From the NCBI RefSeq assembly GCF_039812505.1, contig NZ_JBDIAQ010000015.1, positions 1 to 44,121 on the forward strand: a stretch of DNA of 44,121 bases, given 5' to 3'. How positions within the stretch are numbered: the stretch's first letter is position 1; each line of letters starts with the position of its first letter. Source of the DNA: Intrasporangium_A sp039812505. GTDB taxonomy: Bacteria > Actinomycetota > Actinomycetes > Actinomycetales > Dermatophilaceae. The position numbers were made by a program, and so were the translations under genes. The notes below the pieces were generated by a model. That model saw only the letters and a program-made list of their open reading frames with translations, made no database searches and was not told where the DNA came from. Positions 17,122-28,084 of this stretch are shown here, piece by piece.

Positions 17122-19145
17122 TCGAGAACTTCTCCCGTCGTGAGGTTGACTGCGGGCTGCGGGCCGGTTCCGGCCAGGTGGGCGGCAACGGCCTGGGCCA
17201 GCGCCGGGCCGATACCGGGCACGGTCGCCAGCTCGGCCGGGCTCGCCGCGCGAAGGTGCCTGACCGAACCGAAGTGGCGCAGCAGCGCCCTCTGCCGGGC
17301 AGGCCCCAGACCCGGGATGCCGTCGAGCGCCGAGCTGGTCATCGCCTTCGAGCGGCGCTGCCGGTGGAAGGTGATCGCGAAGCGGTGGGCCTCGTCGCGC
17401 AGCCGCTGGAGCAGGTAGAGGCCTTCGCTCGTGCGCGGCAGGACGACCGGGTAGTCGTGCCGCGGTAGCCAGACCTCCTCGAGGCGCTTGGCCAGCCCGG
17501 CGAGGGCCACCTCCTCGATCCCGAGCTCGTCGAGCACGGCCTGCGCCGCGCCCACCTGGGGCCGGCCGCCGTCGACGACGACGAGGCTCGGCGGGTAGGC
17601 GAACCGCCGCGGCCGGCCGGTCTCGGGGTCGATCGGGCCGCTTCGCCGCCGCTCGCCGTCGTGCTGCTCGCCGTAGCCCCGTTCGCCGTCGCCCATCGCG
17701 GCGGCCTGCAGGTCGAGGTCGCCGGACCCCTCGGCCTCCTCGAGGTAGCGGCGAAAGCGTCGCCCGAGCACCTCCCGCATCGCGGCGGTGTCGTCGATGA
17801 CGCCGGCATCCGCACCCGCCTCACCGACGGCGCCGCGGACGATGAAGCGGCGGTACTCGCTCTTGCGGGGCAGCCCGTCCTCGAAGACCACCATGCTGGC
17901 CACGACGTTGGTCCCCTGGACGTGGCTGACGTCGTAGCACTCGATCCGCAGCGGCGACTCGTCGAGGGCGAGGGCCTCCTGCAGGTCCTGCAGGGCCTGG
18001 CTGCGCAGCGTCAGGTCGCCTGCCCGGGCGACCTTGTGCCGCGCGAGCGACTGCTGGGCGTTGCGGGTGACCGTCTGCATCAGGGTCTTCTTGTCGCCGC
18101 GCTGGGGCACCCGCAGGTCGACCCGCGCGCCACGCAGCCCGGCCAGCCACTCCCGGCTCGCCTCCACGTCGACCGGCAGGACGGGCAGCAGCACCTCCTT
18201 GGGGACGGCGTCGGCCTCGCCGTACACCTGCTGGAGCAGGTGGCCCACCAGCGTGGGCAGGTCCTCGCTCTCCTTCTCGACCACCCAGCCGCGCTGGCCG
18301 CGGATGCGCCCGCCGCGGACGTGGAAGACCTGCACGGCCGCCTCGAGGGGGTCGTCGGCCAGGCCGAAGACGTCCGCGTCGGTCGCGTCGCCGAGCACGA
18401 CGGTCTGCTTCTCGAGGGCCTTGGTCAGGGCCGCGACGTCGTCGCGCAGCCGGGCCGCCTGTTCGAAGTCGAGCTGCTCGGCCGCCTCGCGCATCCGGGA
18501 CTCGAGCCGCCGCACGAAGCGGCTGGTGTTGCCGGCCATGAACTCGCAGAAGTCCTCGGCGATGGCCCGGTGCTCCTCCGGGGTGACCCGCCCGACGCAG
18601 GGTGCCGAGCACTTGTCGATGTAGCCGAGCAGGCACGGGCGCCCGCTGGTGTGGGCCCGGCGGAAGACGCCGCTCGAACAGGTGCGAACCGGGAAGACCC
18701 GCAGCAGCAGGTCCAGCGTCTCGCGGATCGCCCACGCGTGGCCGTAGGGCCCGAAGTACCGGGTCCCCTTGCGCTTGGCCCCACGCATCACCTGGGCCCT
18801 GGGGAACTCCTCCCCCATCGTGACCGCGAGGTACGGGTAGGACTTGTCGTCCCGGTACTTGACGTTGAACCGCGGGTCGAACTCCTTGATCCAGGAGTAC
18901 TCGAGGGCCAGCGCCTCGACCTCGGTGCGCACGACCGTCCACTCGACCGAGGCGGCCGTCGTGACCATGGTCGCGGTGCGCGGATGGAGCGCCGCGATGT
19001 CCTGGAAGTACGAGGAGAGCCGCGGCCGCAGCGACTTGGCCTTGCCGACGTAGATGACCCGGCCGTGCTGGTCCCGGAAGCGGTAGACGCCCGGCTCGAG
19101 CGGGATCTCGCCCGGTCTGGGACGGTAGGTCGACGGGTCCGGCAC
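17118..19145 (-). CDS. uvrC: Excinuclease ABC subunit C
   Basis: UvrC makes both incisions around a lesion in nucleotide excision repair. The 675-residue protein has an N-terminal GIY-YIG nuclease domain (GVYRFRD then VIYVGKAKSLR, residues 19-42). A Cys-rich stretch follows, then the UvrB-interacting UVR motif near 215-245 and the RNase H-like nuclease domain (YDVSHVQGTNVVASMV, VVVDGGRPQ). A C-terminal helix-hairpin-helix pair closes it (GIPGLGPARQRALL, VPGIGPALAQAV). A charged linker of about 40 residues splits the nuclease domain near 470-510. The GTG start lies six bases after a TAGAGT -10 candidate, so the mRNA may be leaderless. Confidence 0.98.
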   Translation of the reverse strand: MPDPSTYRPRPGEIPLEPGVYRFRDQHGRVIYVGKAKSLRPRLSSYFQDIAALHPRTATMVTTAASVEWTVVRTEVEALALEYSWIKEFDPRFNVKYRDDKSYPYLAVTMGEEFPRAQVMRGAKRKGTRYFGPYGHAWAIRETLDLLLRVFPVRTCSSGVFRRAHTSGRPCLLGYIDKCSAPCVGRVTPEEHRAIAEDFCEFMAGNTSRFVRRLESRMREAAEQLDFEQAARLRDDVAALTKALEKQTVVLGDATDADVFGLADDPLEAAVQVFHVRGGRIRGQRGWVVEKESEDLPTLVGHLLQQVYGEADAVPKEVLLPVLPVDVEASREWLAGLRGARVDLRVPQRGDKKTLMQTVTRNAQQSLARHKVARAGDLTLRSQALQDLQEALALDESPLRIECYDVSHVQGTNVVASMVVFEDGLPRKSEYRRFIVRGAVGEAGADAGVIDDTAAMREVLGRRFRRYLEEAEGSGDLDLQAAAMGDGERGYGEQHDGERRRSGPIDPETGRPRRFAYPPSLVVVDGGRPQVGAAQAVLDELGIEEVALAGLAKRLEEVWLPRHDYPVVLPRTSEGLYLLQRLRDEAHRFAITFHRQRRSKAMTSSALDGIPGLGPARQRALLRHFGSVRHLRAASPAELATVPGIGPALAQAVAAHLAGTGPQPAVNLTTGEVLE

Positions 19146-19151
19146 ACCCCT

Positions 19152-19157
19152 ACTCTA
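19152..19157 (-). promoter_or_regulatory. Possible -10 element of a leaderless uvrC transcript
   Basis: TAGAGT on the minus strand lies six bases upstream of the uvrC GTG, with AGGGGT between them. The spacing fits a leaderless mRNA; the AGGGG is too close to act as a ribosome site. Confidence 0.4.
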
Positions 19158-19188
19158 GGTTCTGGACCGCGGCGAGCGCCCGGGCGCG

Positions 19189-19673
19189 TCACGGTACGGA
19201 GATGCTCGACCCGGTGACGGTCACGGACAGGGTGGTCAGCCCGCGCGGGGCGGGGCCGGCGATCCGCGCCCCGGTGGTCGCGTCGAACGTGCTGCCGTGG
19301 CAGGGGCAGCGGATGACGTTGTCTGCGATCTCGTTGACCTCGCACCCCTGGTGCGGGCAGACCGCGTCGAACGCCTTGAACGTCCCCCGAGCGGGCTGCG
19401 TGATCACCACCCCCGTCCCGGCGATGACCTTCCCGCCGTCGACCGGGATGTCGGCGGTCGGTATGCCGCTCACCGGGCTCGGCGTCGCACCCTCGCCAGG
19501 GCCGCCCGAGCCGGAGCAGGCCGCCAGCGCGGTGGCGGCCGCCACCGCCCCCGCCCCCAGGACCACCCGCCGGGTCGTCCCCGTCGCGGCCTCGCCGTCC
19601 CGGCCGTCGCCGGCCCAGCCGCCGTCGTCCCGGCCGTCGCCGGGCCGGCCGCCGTCGTCCAGCCTGTCGCGGC

Positions 19674-19677
<4 letters not shown>
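19189..19677 (-). CDS. Rieske 2Fe-2S lipoprotein, Tat-exported
   Basis: This is a small extracytoplasmic electron carrier of unknown partner. The 162-residue protein has a hydrophilic tail of about 30 residues with a 10-residue repeat (DDGGxxGDGR). Then come a twin-arginine signal (TTRRVVLGAG, Arg36-Arg37), a hydrophobic segment, and a lipobox LAAC with Cys54 as lipidation site. The Rieske domain carries ligands Cys107, His109, Cys124 and His127, with the usual disulfide pair Cys112 and Cys126 (CPHQGC and CPCHGS). GTG overlaps the uvrA stop (GTGA), so it is translated after uvrA. A Rieske gene between uvrA and uvrC recurs in actinobacteria, but no repair role is known. It resembles arsenite-oxidase-type small subunits and QcrA-like domains; I do not assign it to a complex. 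Confidence 0.9.
19461..19468. repeat. Dispersed octamer copy using a rare ATA codon
   Basis: This GTATGCCG copy gives GGC-ATA-CCG in the Rieske gene, i.e. Ile written with the rare codon ATA. See the window-wide octamer entry. Confidence 0.6.
19597..19656. repeat. 30-base tandem repeat inside the Rieske gene
   Basis: Two 30-base units (19597-19626 and 19627-19656) with a few mismatches encode the repeated DDGG-GDGR tail ahead of the Tat signal. Copy number could vary between strains. Confidence 0.7.
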
Positions 19678-22658
<2,981 letters not shown>

Positions 22659-22752
22659 GGTAGGTGCCCCTGCGGACACTCCCTCCCCGGACGTTCCCGT
22701 ACGAGACGGTCCGGGCGCGGGAGCACGCCTTCGCGGCCACAGGCGTGCGCGG

Positions 22753-22758
22753 CATACT
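22753..22758 (+). promoter_or_regulatory. Possible -10 element of a leaderless GH15 transcript
   Basis: CATACT lies seven bases upstream of the ATG at 22766 and there is no Shine-Dalgarno sequence. It overlaps a copy of the octamer CGGCATAC (22750-22757). Confidence 0.35.
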
Positions 22759-22765
22759 CCACGTC

Positions 22766-24589
22766 ATGGCCGTGACGAACGCAACCCCGATCGCGGACTA
22801 CGCCGTGCTGGGCGACCGGCACACCGTCGCGCTGGTCAGCCGGGGCGGCTCGGTCGACTGGCTCTGCCTGCCGCACTTCGACTCGCACGCCTGCTTCGCG
22901 GCGCTGCTCGGCACGCCCGACAACGGCCGCTGGCTGCTCGGGCCGGCCGACGCGCACGCCCGCAGCACCCGGCGCTACCTGGCCGACAGCTTCGTGCTCG
23001 AGACGGTGCACGAGACCGGTTCGGGCCGGGTCCGGGTCACCGACCTGATGCCGCTGGCCGACGGACGCGCGGACCTGCTCCGGGTCGTCGAGGGGCTCGA
23101 GGGAAGCGTCCGGATGCGGCACGAGTGGGTGGTCCGGTTCGGCTACGGCGCCACCCGCCCGTGGATCAGCCGGCACGTCGAGGACCTGGAGGGCGGCGAG
23201 AGCCGGCTCGTCACGGCGGTCGCGGGGCCGGACATGCTGGTGCTGCGCGGCACCCGGCTGCCGACCGCCTCGGGCGGACGGCACGTCGACGAGTTCGACG
23301 TGGCGGCGGGTGACCGGCTGACCTTCTCGACCACGTGGGTCCGCAGCCACGAGAAGGTTCCCCCGCCCGAGCCGGTGCGGCCCCGGCTGGTGGCCACCCT
23401 CGCGGAGAGTCGCCGGTGGGCCGCCCGCAGCAGGTACGACGGGCCCTACCCCGAGGCTGTCGCGCGGTCGCTGCTCGTGCTGCGCCTGCTCACCGACGGC
23501 GTGACCGGAGGCATCGTCGCCGCGCCCACGACGTCGCTGCCCGAGGACTTCGGCGGCGCCCGCAACTGGGACTACCGCTTCTGCTGGCTGCGCGACGCCG
23601 CGCTGACGCTGGAGGCGCTCGTCGGCTGCGGCTACCTGCACGAGGCCGAGCACTGGCGCAGGTGGCTGCTGCGCGCCATCGCCGGCGACCCGCAGGACAT
23701 GCAGATCATGTACCGGGTCGACGGCGGCCGCGAGCTGCTCGAGCGCGAGCTGCCCCACCTGCCCGGCTACGCCGGCTCCCGTCCGGTCCGCACCGGCAAC
23801 GGCGCGGCGGGACAGCGCCAGACGGACGTCCTCGGCGAGGTGATGATCGCCGTCCAGGACGCCCGCCGCCGGGGCATGCCGGAGGACGAGCAGGCCTGGG
23901 CACTGCAGCGGGCCCTCGTGGACAACCTCGCCGAGCACTGGGACGAGCCGGACAACGGCCTCTGGGAGATCCGGGGGCCGCTGCGCCGGTTCACCCACTC
24001 GCGGGTCATGGTCTGGGCCGCCCTCGACCGGGCCGTCCGGGCGGTCGAGGACCACGACCTCGACGGCCCGGTCGAGCGGTGGCGGGAGCTGCGCGACCGG
24101 GTCCGCGACGAGGTGCTCACCCGGGGCTGGAACGAGGAACGGCAGAGCTTCGTGCAGCACTACGACACGACCGAGGTCGACGCCTCGCTCCTGGTCATCT
24201 CGAGCGTCGGCTTCATCGCCGGCGACGACCCGAGGATGCTCGGCACCATCCACGCGGTCGAGCAGGACCTGATGCCGCACGGGCTGGTGCTGCGCTACCG
24301 CAGCGAGTCGGGCGTGGACGGCCTGCCGGGTACGGAGCACCCGTTCCTGGCCTGCTCGTTCTGGCTCGTGCAGGCCTACGCGAAGGCCGGCCTGGTCGAC
24401 CGGGCCACGGCCCTGATGGACCGGCTGGTCGGGCTGTGCAACGACGTCGGCCTGCTCTCCGAGGAGTACGACCCGACCGGTGGGCGCATGGTCGGCAACT
24501 TCCCGCAGGCCTTCTCGCACCTGACCCTCGTCGGCGCCGCGCTCGCGCTGTCGGAAGCACTCGGAAGGCAGTCCCATGGACCGAAGTGA
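22766..24589 (+). CDS. Glycoside hydrolase family 15 protein (glucoamylase/trehalase-like)
   Basis: GH15 enzymes hydrolyse alpha-glucosidic bonds with inversion; actinobacterial members include trehalases and glucoamylases. The 607-residue cytosolic protein (no signal peptide) begins with the family N-terminus PIADYAVLGDRHTVALVSRGGSVDWLCLPHFDS. A beta-sandwich region follows, then an (alpha/alpha)6 barrel with NWDYRFCWLRDAALTLEAL near residue 268, EDEQAWALQRALV, and the C-terminal LLSEEYDPTGGRMVGNFPQAFSHL, whose acidic residues are catalytic candidates. The ATG at 22766 gives the conserved N-terminus; upstream codons do not. It overlaps the next gene by 14 bases. Trehalase is the best guess for substrate, with moderate certainty. 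Confidence 0.9.
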   Translation: MAVTNATPIADYAVLGDRHTVALVSRGGSVDWLCLPHFDSHACFAALLGTPDNGRWLLGPADAHARSTRRYLADSFVLETVHETGSGRVRVTDLMPLADGRADLLRVVEGLEGSVRMRHEWVVRFGYGATRPWISRHVEDLEGGESRLVTAVAGPDMLVLRGTRLPTASGGRHVDEFDVAAGDRLTFSTTWVRSHEKVPPPEPVRPRLVATLAESRRWAARSRYDGPYPEAVARSLLVLRLLTDGVTGGIVAAPTTSLPEDFGGARNWDYRFCWLRDAALTLEALVGCGYLHEAEHWRRWLLRAIAGDPQDMQIMYRVDGGRELLERELPHLPGYAGSRPVRTGNGAAGQRQTDVLGEVMIAVQDARRRGMPEDEQAWALQRALVDNLAEHWDEPDNGLWEIRGPLRRFTHSRVMVWAALDRAVRAVEDHDLDGPVERWRELRDRVRDEVLTRGWNEERQSFVQHYDTTEVDASLLVISSVGFIAGDDPRMLGTIHAVEQDLMPHGLVLRYRSESGVDGLPGTEHPFLACSFWLVQAYAKAGLVDRATALMDRLVGLCNDVGLLSEEYDPTGGRMVGNFPQAFSHLTLVGAALALSEALGRQSHGPK

Positions 24590-25280
24590 CGTCACGAGCC
24601 GGCTCGTCGACGAGCAGACCGACCGGCTGCTGACCACCGTGGGCGCGCTCACCGACGCCGACGTGCGCGGCCCCTCGCTCTGCGACGGATGGTCCCGGGG
24701 GCACGTGCTCGCCCACCTGGCCCGCAACGCCGAGGGCATCGCCCGGGCAGCCCGGGCCGCGACCGCCGGCTCGGGCGAGCCGATGTACGCCGGCGATGCG
24801 CAACGCGAGGCCGACATCGAGGCCGGCGCGGGGCGCCCGGCCCACGAGCTCGCCGAGGACGTACGGCGCACCGCCGCCGAGCTCGCACCGGTCCTCGCCC
24901 GGGTGCACCCTCTCGAGCTGCGGGACGTGACCTTCGAGCGGACGCCCGGCGGCGAGCACGTCTTCGCCGCGCGGCTGCCCTTCATGCGGCTGCGCGAGGT
25001 GGCGGTCCACCACGTCGACCTCGACGCCGGCTTCGGCTTCGCGGACATCGACGGCGCGGTCGGCGAGCTGCTTCTCCGGGACGCGGCACGACGGCTCGAG
25101 CTGACCGACGGTAGCCCGGGACTGCGGCTGGAGACCGCGGAGGGCGACCGGGTCATCGTCGGTGACGGCCGCCTGACCGTCCGGGCCCGGCGGGCCGGGA
25201 TGCTCCGGTGGCTGCTGCGCCGCGACCCGCGCGAGGTGACCGGCGACGGCCCGCTACCCATGCTGCCGAGGGGGTTCTGA
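24576..25280 (+). CDS. Maleylpyruvate isomerase family mycothiol-dependent enzyme
   Basis: The 234-residue protein has the N-terminal DinB-like four-helix domain of mycothiol-dependent maleylpyruvate isomerases. It shows CDGWSRGHVLAHLARNAEGI near residues 36-55 and a second metal-binding region in REVAVHHVDLDAGF near 140; the His residues and a Glu are candidate metal ligands. Family members use mycothiol as cofactor, but true substrates are mostly unknown. No aromatic ring-cleavage genes are nearby, so a gentisate role is unlikely. It overlaps the GH15 gene by 14 bases and is followed after three bases by an MBL-fold hydrolase, a pairing consistent with thiol-adduct chemistry. Confidence 0.82.
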   Translation: MDRSDVTSRLVDEQTDRLLTTVGALTDADVRGPSLCDGWSRGHVLAHLARNAEGIARAARAATAGSGEPMYAGDAQREADIEAGAGRPAHELAEDVRRTAAELAPVLARVHPLELRDVTFERTPGGEHVFAARLPFMRLREVAVHHVDLDAGFGFADIDGAVGELLLRDAARRLELTDGSPGLRLETAEGDRVIVGDGRLTVRARRAGMLRWLLRRDPREVTGDGPLPMLPRGF

Positions 25281-25283
25281 GCG

Positions 25284-25946
25284 ATGGGATACACCGGGAA
25301 GGTCCGGCCGGGCGGACCGGCCGACGTGCGCGAGCTGCCCCGCCTGACGATCCGCAAGCTCTCCGTCTCGGAGATGCACAACAACGTGTACCTGCTCTCC
25401 TGCCGGGCCACCGGGGAACAGCTGCTCGTCGACGCCGCCGACGAGCCGGACCGGATCATGCAGCTGGTCGCCGCCGGGGGCGGGTCGCTCGGCACCGTGG
25501 TGACGACCCACCAGCACTGGGACCACGTCCGGGCCCTGCCGGACGTCGTCGCCCGGACCGGCGCGCGGACCGTGGCCGGGCGCGAGGACGCCGCGGCGCT
25601 GCCGGTGCCGGTCGACGTCGAGGTCGACCACGGCGACAGGGTGTCCTTCGGCGCGGTCGACCTCGACGTGATCCACCTGCGCGGTCACACGCCGGGCTCC
25701 ATCGCCCTGGCCTACCGGGACCCCGACGGGTCGACGCACCTGTTCACCGGGGACTCGCTCTTCCCGGGCGGCGTCGGGGCCACGCACTACCCGGGGCAGA
25801 GCTTCGAGGCACTCATCGCCGACGTCTCCGCCCGGGTCTTCGACGTCTACGACGACGACACCTGGTTCTACCCCGGTCACGGCGACGACTCGACGATCGG
25901 CGCCGAACGCCCGCACCTGCCGGAGTGGCGCGACCGCGGGTGGTGA
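25284..25946 (+). CDS. Metallo-beta-lactamase fold hydrolase (glyoxalase II-like)
   Basis: The 220-residue protein has the MBL zinc motif THQHWDH (about residues 74-80), with Gln in place of the first Asn/His-flanking residue often seen. HLRGHTPGS near 131, a metal-bridging Asp in FTGDSLFPGG near 155, and GHGDDST near 200 follow. These are the ligands of a two-metal hydrolase. The closest functional idea is hydrolysis of a thioester or related adduct, possibly of mycothiol, given the adjacent mycothiol-dependent family gene. Spacing of three bases indicates the same operon. The substrate is not known from sequence. Confidence 0.85.
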   Translation: MGYTGKVRPGGPADVRELPRLTIRKLSVSEMHNNVYLLSCRATGEQLLVDAADEPDRIMQLVAAGGGSLGTVVTTHQHWDHVRALPDVVARTGARTVAGREDAAALPVPVDVEVDHGDRVSFGAVDLDVIHLRGHTPGSIALAYRDPDGSTHLFTGDSLFPGGVGATHYPGQSFEALIADVSARVFDVYDDDTWFYPGHGDDSTIGAERPHLPEWRDRGW

Positions 25947-25947
25947 G

Positions 25948-25963
25948 CCGGTCGCGCCACCGG
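25948..25963. terminator. Candidate terminator between the MBL gene and gntR
   Basis: CCGGT (25948-25952) and ACCGG (25959-25963) can pair across a six-base loop in the 17-base gap between convergent genes. The stem is weak and there is no U-tract. Confidence 0.25.
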
Positions 25964-26776
25964 TCAGCCGCGCGGGGACGGCCCGGCGGCACCGGCCGTG
26001 GCCTCGGCGGCCGTGCGGGTGGCGGCGGGGCGGCCGGAGCGGCCGGCCCAGGTGGACCGGATGTGGCCGATGTGCCGGGTCATCAGGCGGCGCATCTCGG
26101 CGCCGTCCCGGGCGAGTGCGGCGTCGACCATCTGCTCGTGCTCCTCGGACAGCTGCGCCAGCACGCCGGCCGCGACGAGGGCCTCGAGGCCGTAGAGCCG
26201 GGAGCGGTGGCGCAGGTCGCGGATGACGCTCACGACGTGGTCGTTGCCGTGCAGCGCCAGGAACCGGGTGTGGAACTCGTTGTCCGCCTCGGTGTAGGAG
26301 ACCAGGTCGTTGCCCGCCGCAGCCTTGGTGATCCGGCGCGCCAGGGGCCGGAGCCGGCGCACCTCCGTCGCGACGGGCCCCACGCACCGCTCCGCGACCA
26401 GGCCCATGACGGGGATCTCGATGAAGCCACGCAGCTCGGCGATCGCGTCGAGCTCGTGGTCGTCCAGCTCGGTCACCCGGAAACCCTTGTTGCGCACCAC
26501 CTCGACGAGGCCCTCGCCGACCAGGTCGAGCATCGCCTCGCGCACCGGCGTGGCCGAGACGCCGAACTCGGCGGCCAGCTTCGGTGCGGAGTAGACGTGC
26601 CCGGGGCGCATCCGGCCGGTGATGAGCAGGGCCCGGAGCGTCTCGGCGACCTGCTGGCGCAAGTTGGCCCGCTGGTCGAAGCTCGGCAGCCGCAGCGCCG
26701 GCCCCGCCGTCCCGGCCTGCCCCGGCCCGTCGTGCGCCGTCTCCCTCTGCGGTGTCGCCCCGCCCCGCGGTGTCAT
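25964..26776 (-). CDS. GntR family regulator, FadR/FCD subfamily
   Basis: This is a predicted repressor of the hydroxyproline genes. The 270-residue protein has an N-terminal winged helix-turn-helix (about residues 38-102: LRQQVAETLRALLITGRM, PKLAAEFGVSATPVREAMLDL, VEVVRNKGFRV). A C-terminal all-helical FCD ligand domain has candidate metal ligands in ADNEFHTRFLALHGN and in EEHEQMV with RHIGHI. The ATG at 26776 has GGAG five bases upstream. It lies 29 bases downstream of the first epimerase gene, so it probably belongs to that transcript and would control its own synthesis. The three GTGYAATGTYACAY sites contain the GT-N-AC core expected for FadR-type operators, so this protein is their best candidate reader. 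Confidence 0.92.
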   Translation of the reverse strand: MTPRGGATPQRETAHDGPGQAGTAGPALRLPSFDQRANLRQQVAETLRALLITGRMRPGHVYSAPKLAAEFGVSATPVREAMLDLVGEGLVEVVRNKGFRVTELDDHELDAIAELRGFIEIPVMGLVAERCVGPVATEVRRLRPLARRITKAAAGNDLVSYTEADNEFHTRFLALHGNDHVVSVIRDLRHRSRLYGLEALVAAGVLAQLSEEHEQMVDAALARDGAEMRRLMTRHIGHIRSTWAGRSGRPAATRTAAEATAGAAGPSPRG

Positions 26777-26805
26777 CGTCGCTCCCTGTCCCTTCGCCCG
26801 GCCCG

Positions 26806-27867
26806 CTACCGCAGCACGAACCCGGGGACGAGCTCGTCGCGCGGGTCCACCACGAACGAGCCGTGGCCGAACCGGTGCGCGGTCCCGGTCACCTCGACGA
26901 CCACGGCGTCGTGCCCGTGCGCCCGCACCCGCCGGGCCACCCGGGCCCGGAACCGGCTGCCCACGATCGAGTCGTGCACCAGGACCGCGCCGTCCGGCAG
27001 CCGGCCCGCCAGGCTGAGCTGCGCCACCCGGGCGGCGGTGCCGGAGCCGCACGGCGACCGGTCGACCTCGCCGTCGGCGAACACCGTGACGTTGCGCTGG
27101 TGCAGCGCGCCCTCGGCCGTCAGGCCCTCGAACGGCGCGCCCGCCGCGGTGTCGCCGGGTTCGACGTCCTCGTGGAAGATCGTGCCGTAGACCCCCGAGA
27201 GGCGCGCATCACCCGGGTGCTGCGCGGCCCCGAGCGCGTTGAGCCCGTCCCGGATCTGGCGCCCGAGCGCGATGAGCTCGGGCAGGTCGGCCGGACGCAC
27301 CCGCAGCCCGACCGCGGCGGCGGGGACGGCGGCATACATGGCGCCGCCGAAGGCGATGTCGCACGTCACCGGGCCGCGCCCGGTCGTCACGTCAATGCCG
27401 CGGGCATGTACCCAGCTGGGGACGTTCACGAAGGACACGTCGCGGATCTCGTTGTCCCGGAACGCGACCCGGGCGACCACCCGGCCGGAGGGGACGTCGA
27501 TGACGACGTCCCGGGTCCCGGACAGCTGCGTCGGCACGAGACCGGACTCGACGGCCCAGACCCCCAGCGCGATCGTGCCGTGACCGCACGCGGTCGAGAA
27601 GCCGTCCTTGTGCCAGAAGAGCACCCCCAGGTCGGCGCCGTCGTCGTCGGGCTCGGTGACGAAGCCGCCGTACATGTCGGCGTGGCCGCGGGGCTCGGAG
27701 CAGAGCAGCCGCCGGACCCGCTGCACCGGCGCGCTGCCGATCGCCGCGACCCGCTTGTCGGCCACGGTCGCCCCGGGCAGCGGCACCGTCCCGGCGGCCA
27801 CGACCCGGAACGGCTCGCCGCCGGTGTGGTAGTCGTCGGTGTGGAACCGGACGGGCAGGTCACGCAC
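26806..27867 (-). CDS. Proline racemase/hydroxyproline epimerase family protein (copy A)
   Basis: The family abstracts the alpha proton of (hydroxy)proline with two opposed acid/base residues. This 353-residue copy has Cys94 in FSTACGHGTIALG and Cys273 in DRSPCGSGTAAR. Two cysteines indicate a racemase or 2-epimerase, whereas trans-3-hydroxyproline dehydratases replace the second by Thr. Yet its N-terminal HTGGEPFRVV resembles the dehydratase branch, so the exact substrate (4-hydroxy-, 3-hydroxy- or plain proline) is open. I use the GTG at 27867 because it begins at the family N-terminus with GAGGG nine bases before it; an in-frame GTG at 27969 would add 34 low-complexity residues. It is followed by gntR and preceded by an operator-like site at 27977-27990. 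Confidence 0.87.
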   Translation of the reverse strand: MRDLPVRFHTDDYHTGGEPFRVVAAGTVPLPGATVADKRVAAIGSAPVQRVRRLLCSEPRGHADMYGGFVTEPDDDGADLGVLFWHKDGFSTACGHGTIALGVWAVESGLVPTQLSGTRDVVIDVPSGRVVARVAFRDNEIRDVSFVNVPSWVHARGIDVTTGRGPVTCDIAFGGAMYAAVPAAAVGLRVRPADLPELIALGRQIRDGLNALGAAQHPGDARLSGVYGTIFHEDVEPGDTAAGAPFEGLTAEGALHQRNVTVFADGEVDRSPCGSGTAARVAQLSLAGRLPDGAVLVHDSIVGSRFRARVARRVRAHGHDAVVVEVTGTAHRFGHGSFVVDPRDELVPGFVLR

Positions 27868-27901
27868 CGGCCCGGCCCTCGGCTCGTGCGCTGCTGCCCA
27901 T
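27860..27901 (-). CDS. Possible 13-codon leader ORF ahead of epimerase A
   Basis: An ATG with a good ribosome site (GGAGAGG, five bases away) opens MGSSARAEGRAGA and stops eight bases inside the epimerase A reading frame. The epimerase itself starts with GTG and a weaker site, so ribosomes finishing the leader could restart on it. A frameshift that separates a true ATG start from the gene is the alternative. Confidence 0.35.
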   Translation of the reverse strand: MGSSARAEGRAGA

Positions 27902-27976
27902 CGGGTCCTCTCCTGCGGACGGCCGCTGCCGGCGCCGCCCGCTCGGGCCACCTGTCCCGGGCGGCTCACCTATGTC

Positions 27977-27990
27977 GTGTGACATTGCAC
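27977..27990 (-). promoter_or_regulatory. GntR-type operator site 3, upstream of epimerase A-gntR
   Basis: On the minus strand the sequence is GTGCAATGTCACAC, matching the other two sites at 13 and 12 of 14 positions respectively by eye. It lies about 110 bases upstream of the epimerase A GTG, where a promoter would be expected. Confidence 0.65.
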
Positions 27991-28005
27991 AATCTAGGGA
28001 CGGGC

Positions 28006-28027
28006 CGCGCCCGCTGACAAGGGCGCG
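28006..28027 (-). terminator. Candidate terminator after the epimerase B operon
   Basis: CGCGCCC (28006-28012) pairs with GGGCGCG (28021-28027) around an eight-base loop. It lies downstream of epimerase B and just upstream of the operator of the next unit, so it may insulate the two transcripts. Confidence 0.4.
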
Positions 28028-28084
28028 CGGGGCCGTTGCCGAACCGTGACCCTCCCCGCCCGCCGGCCGTCGTCGCCGCCCGGG

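Noticed and set aside
15185..17188. Apparent 667-residue fusion ending in YvcK
   Set aside because: The upstream two-fifths is an out-of-frame reading of rapZ. YvcK has its own ATG in an ATGA overlap at 16213.
27868..27969. Upstream GTG at 27969 as epimerase A start
   Set aside because: It adds 34 low-complexity residues unlike the family, has no spaced ribosome site and almost touches the operator.
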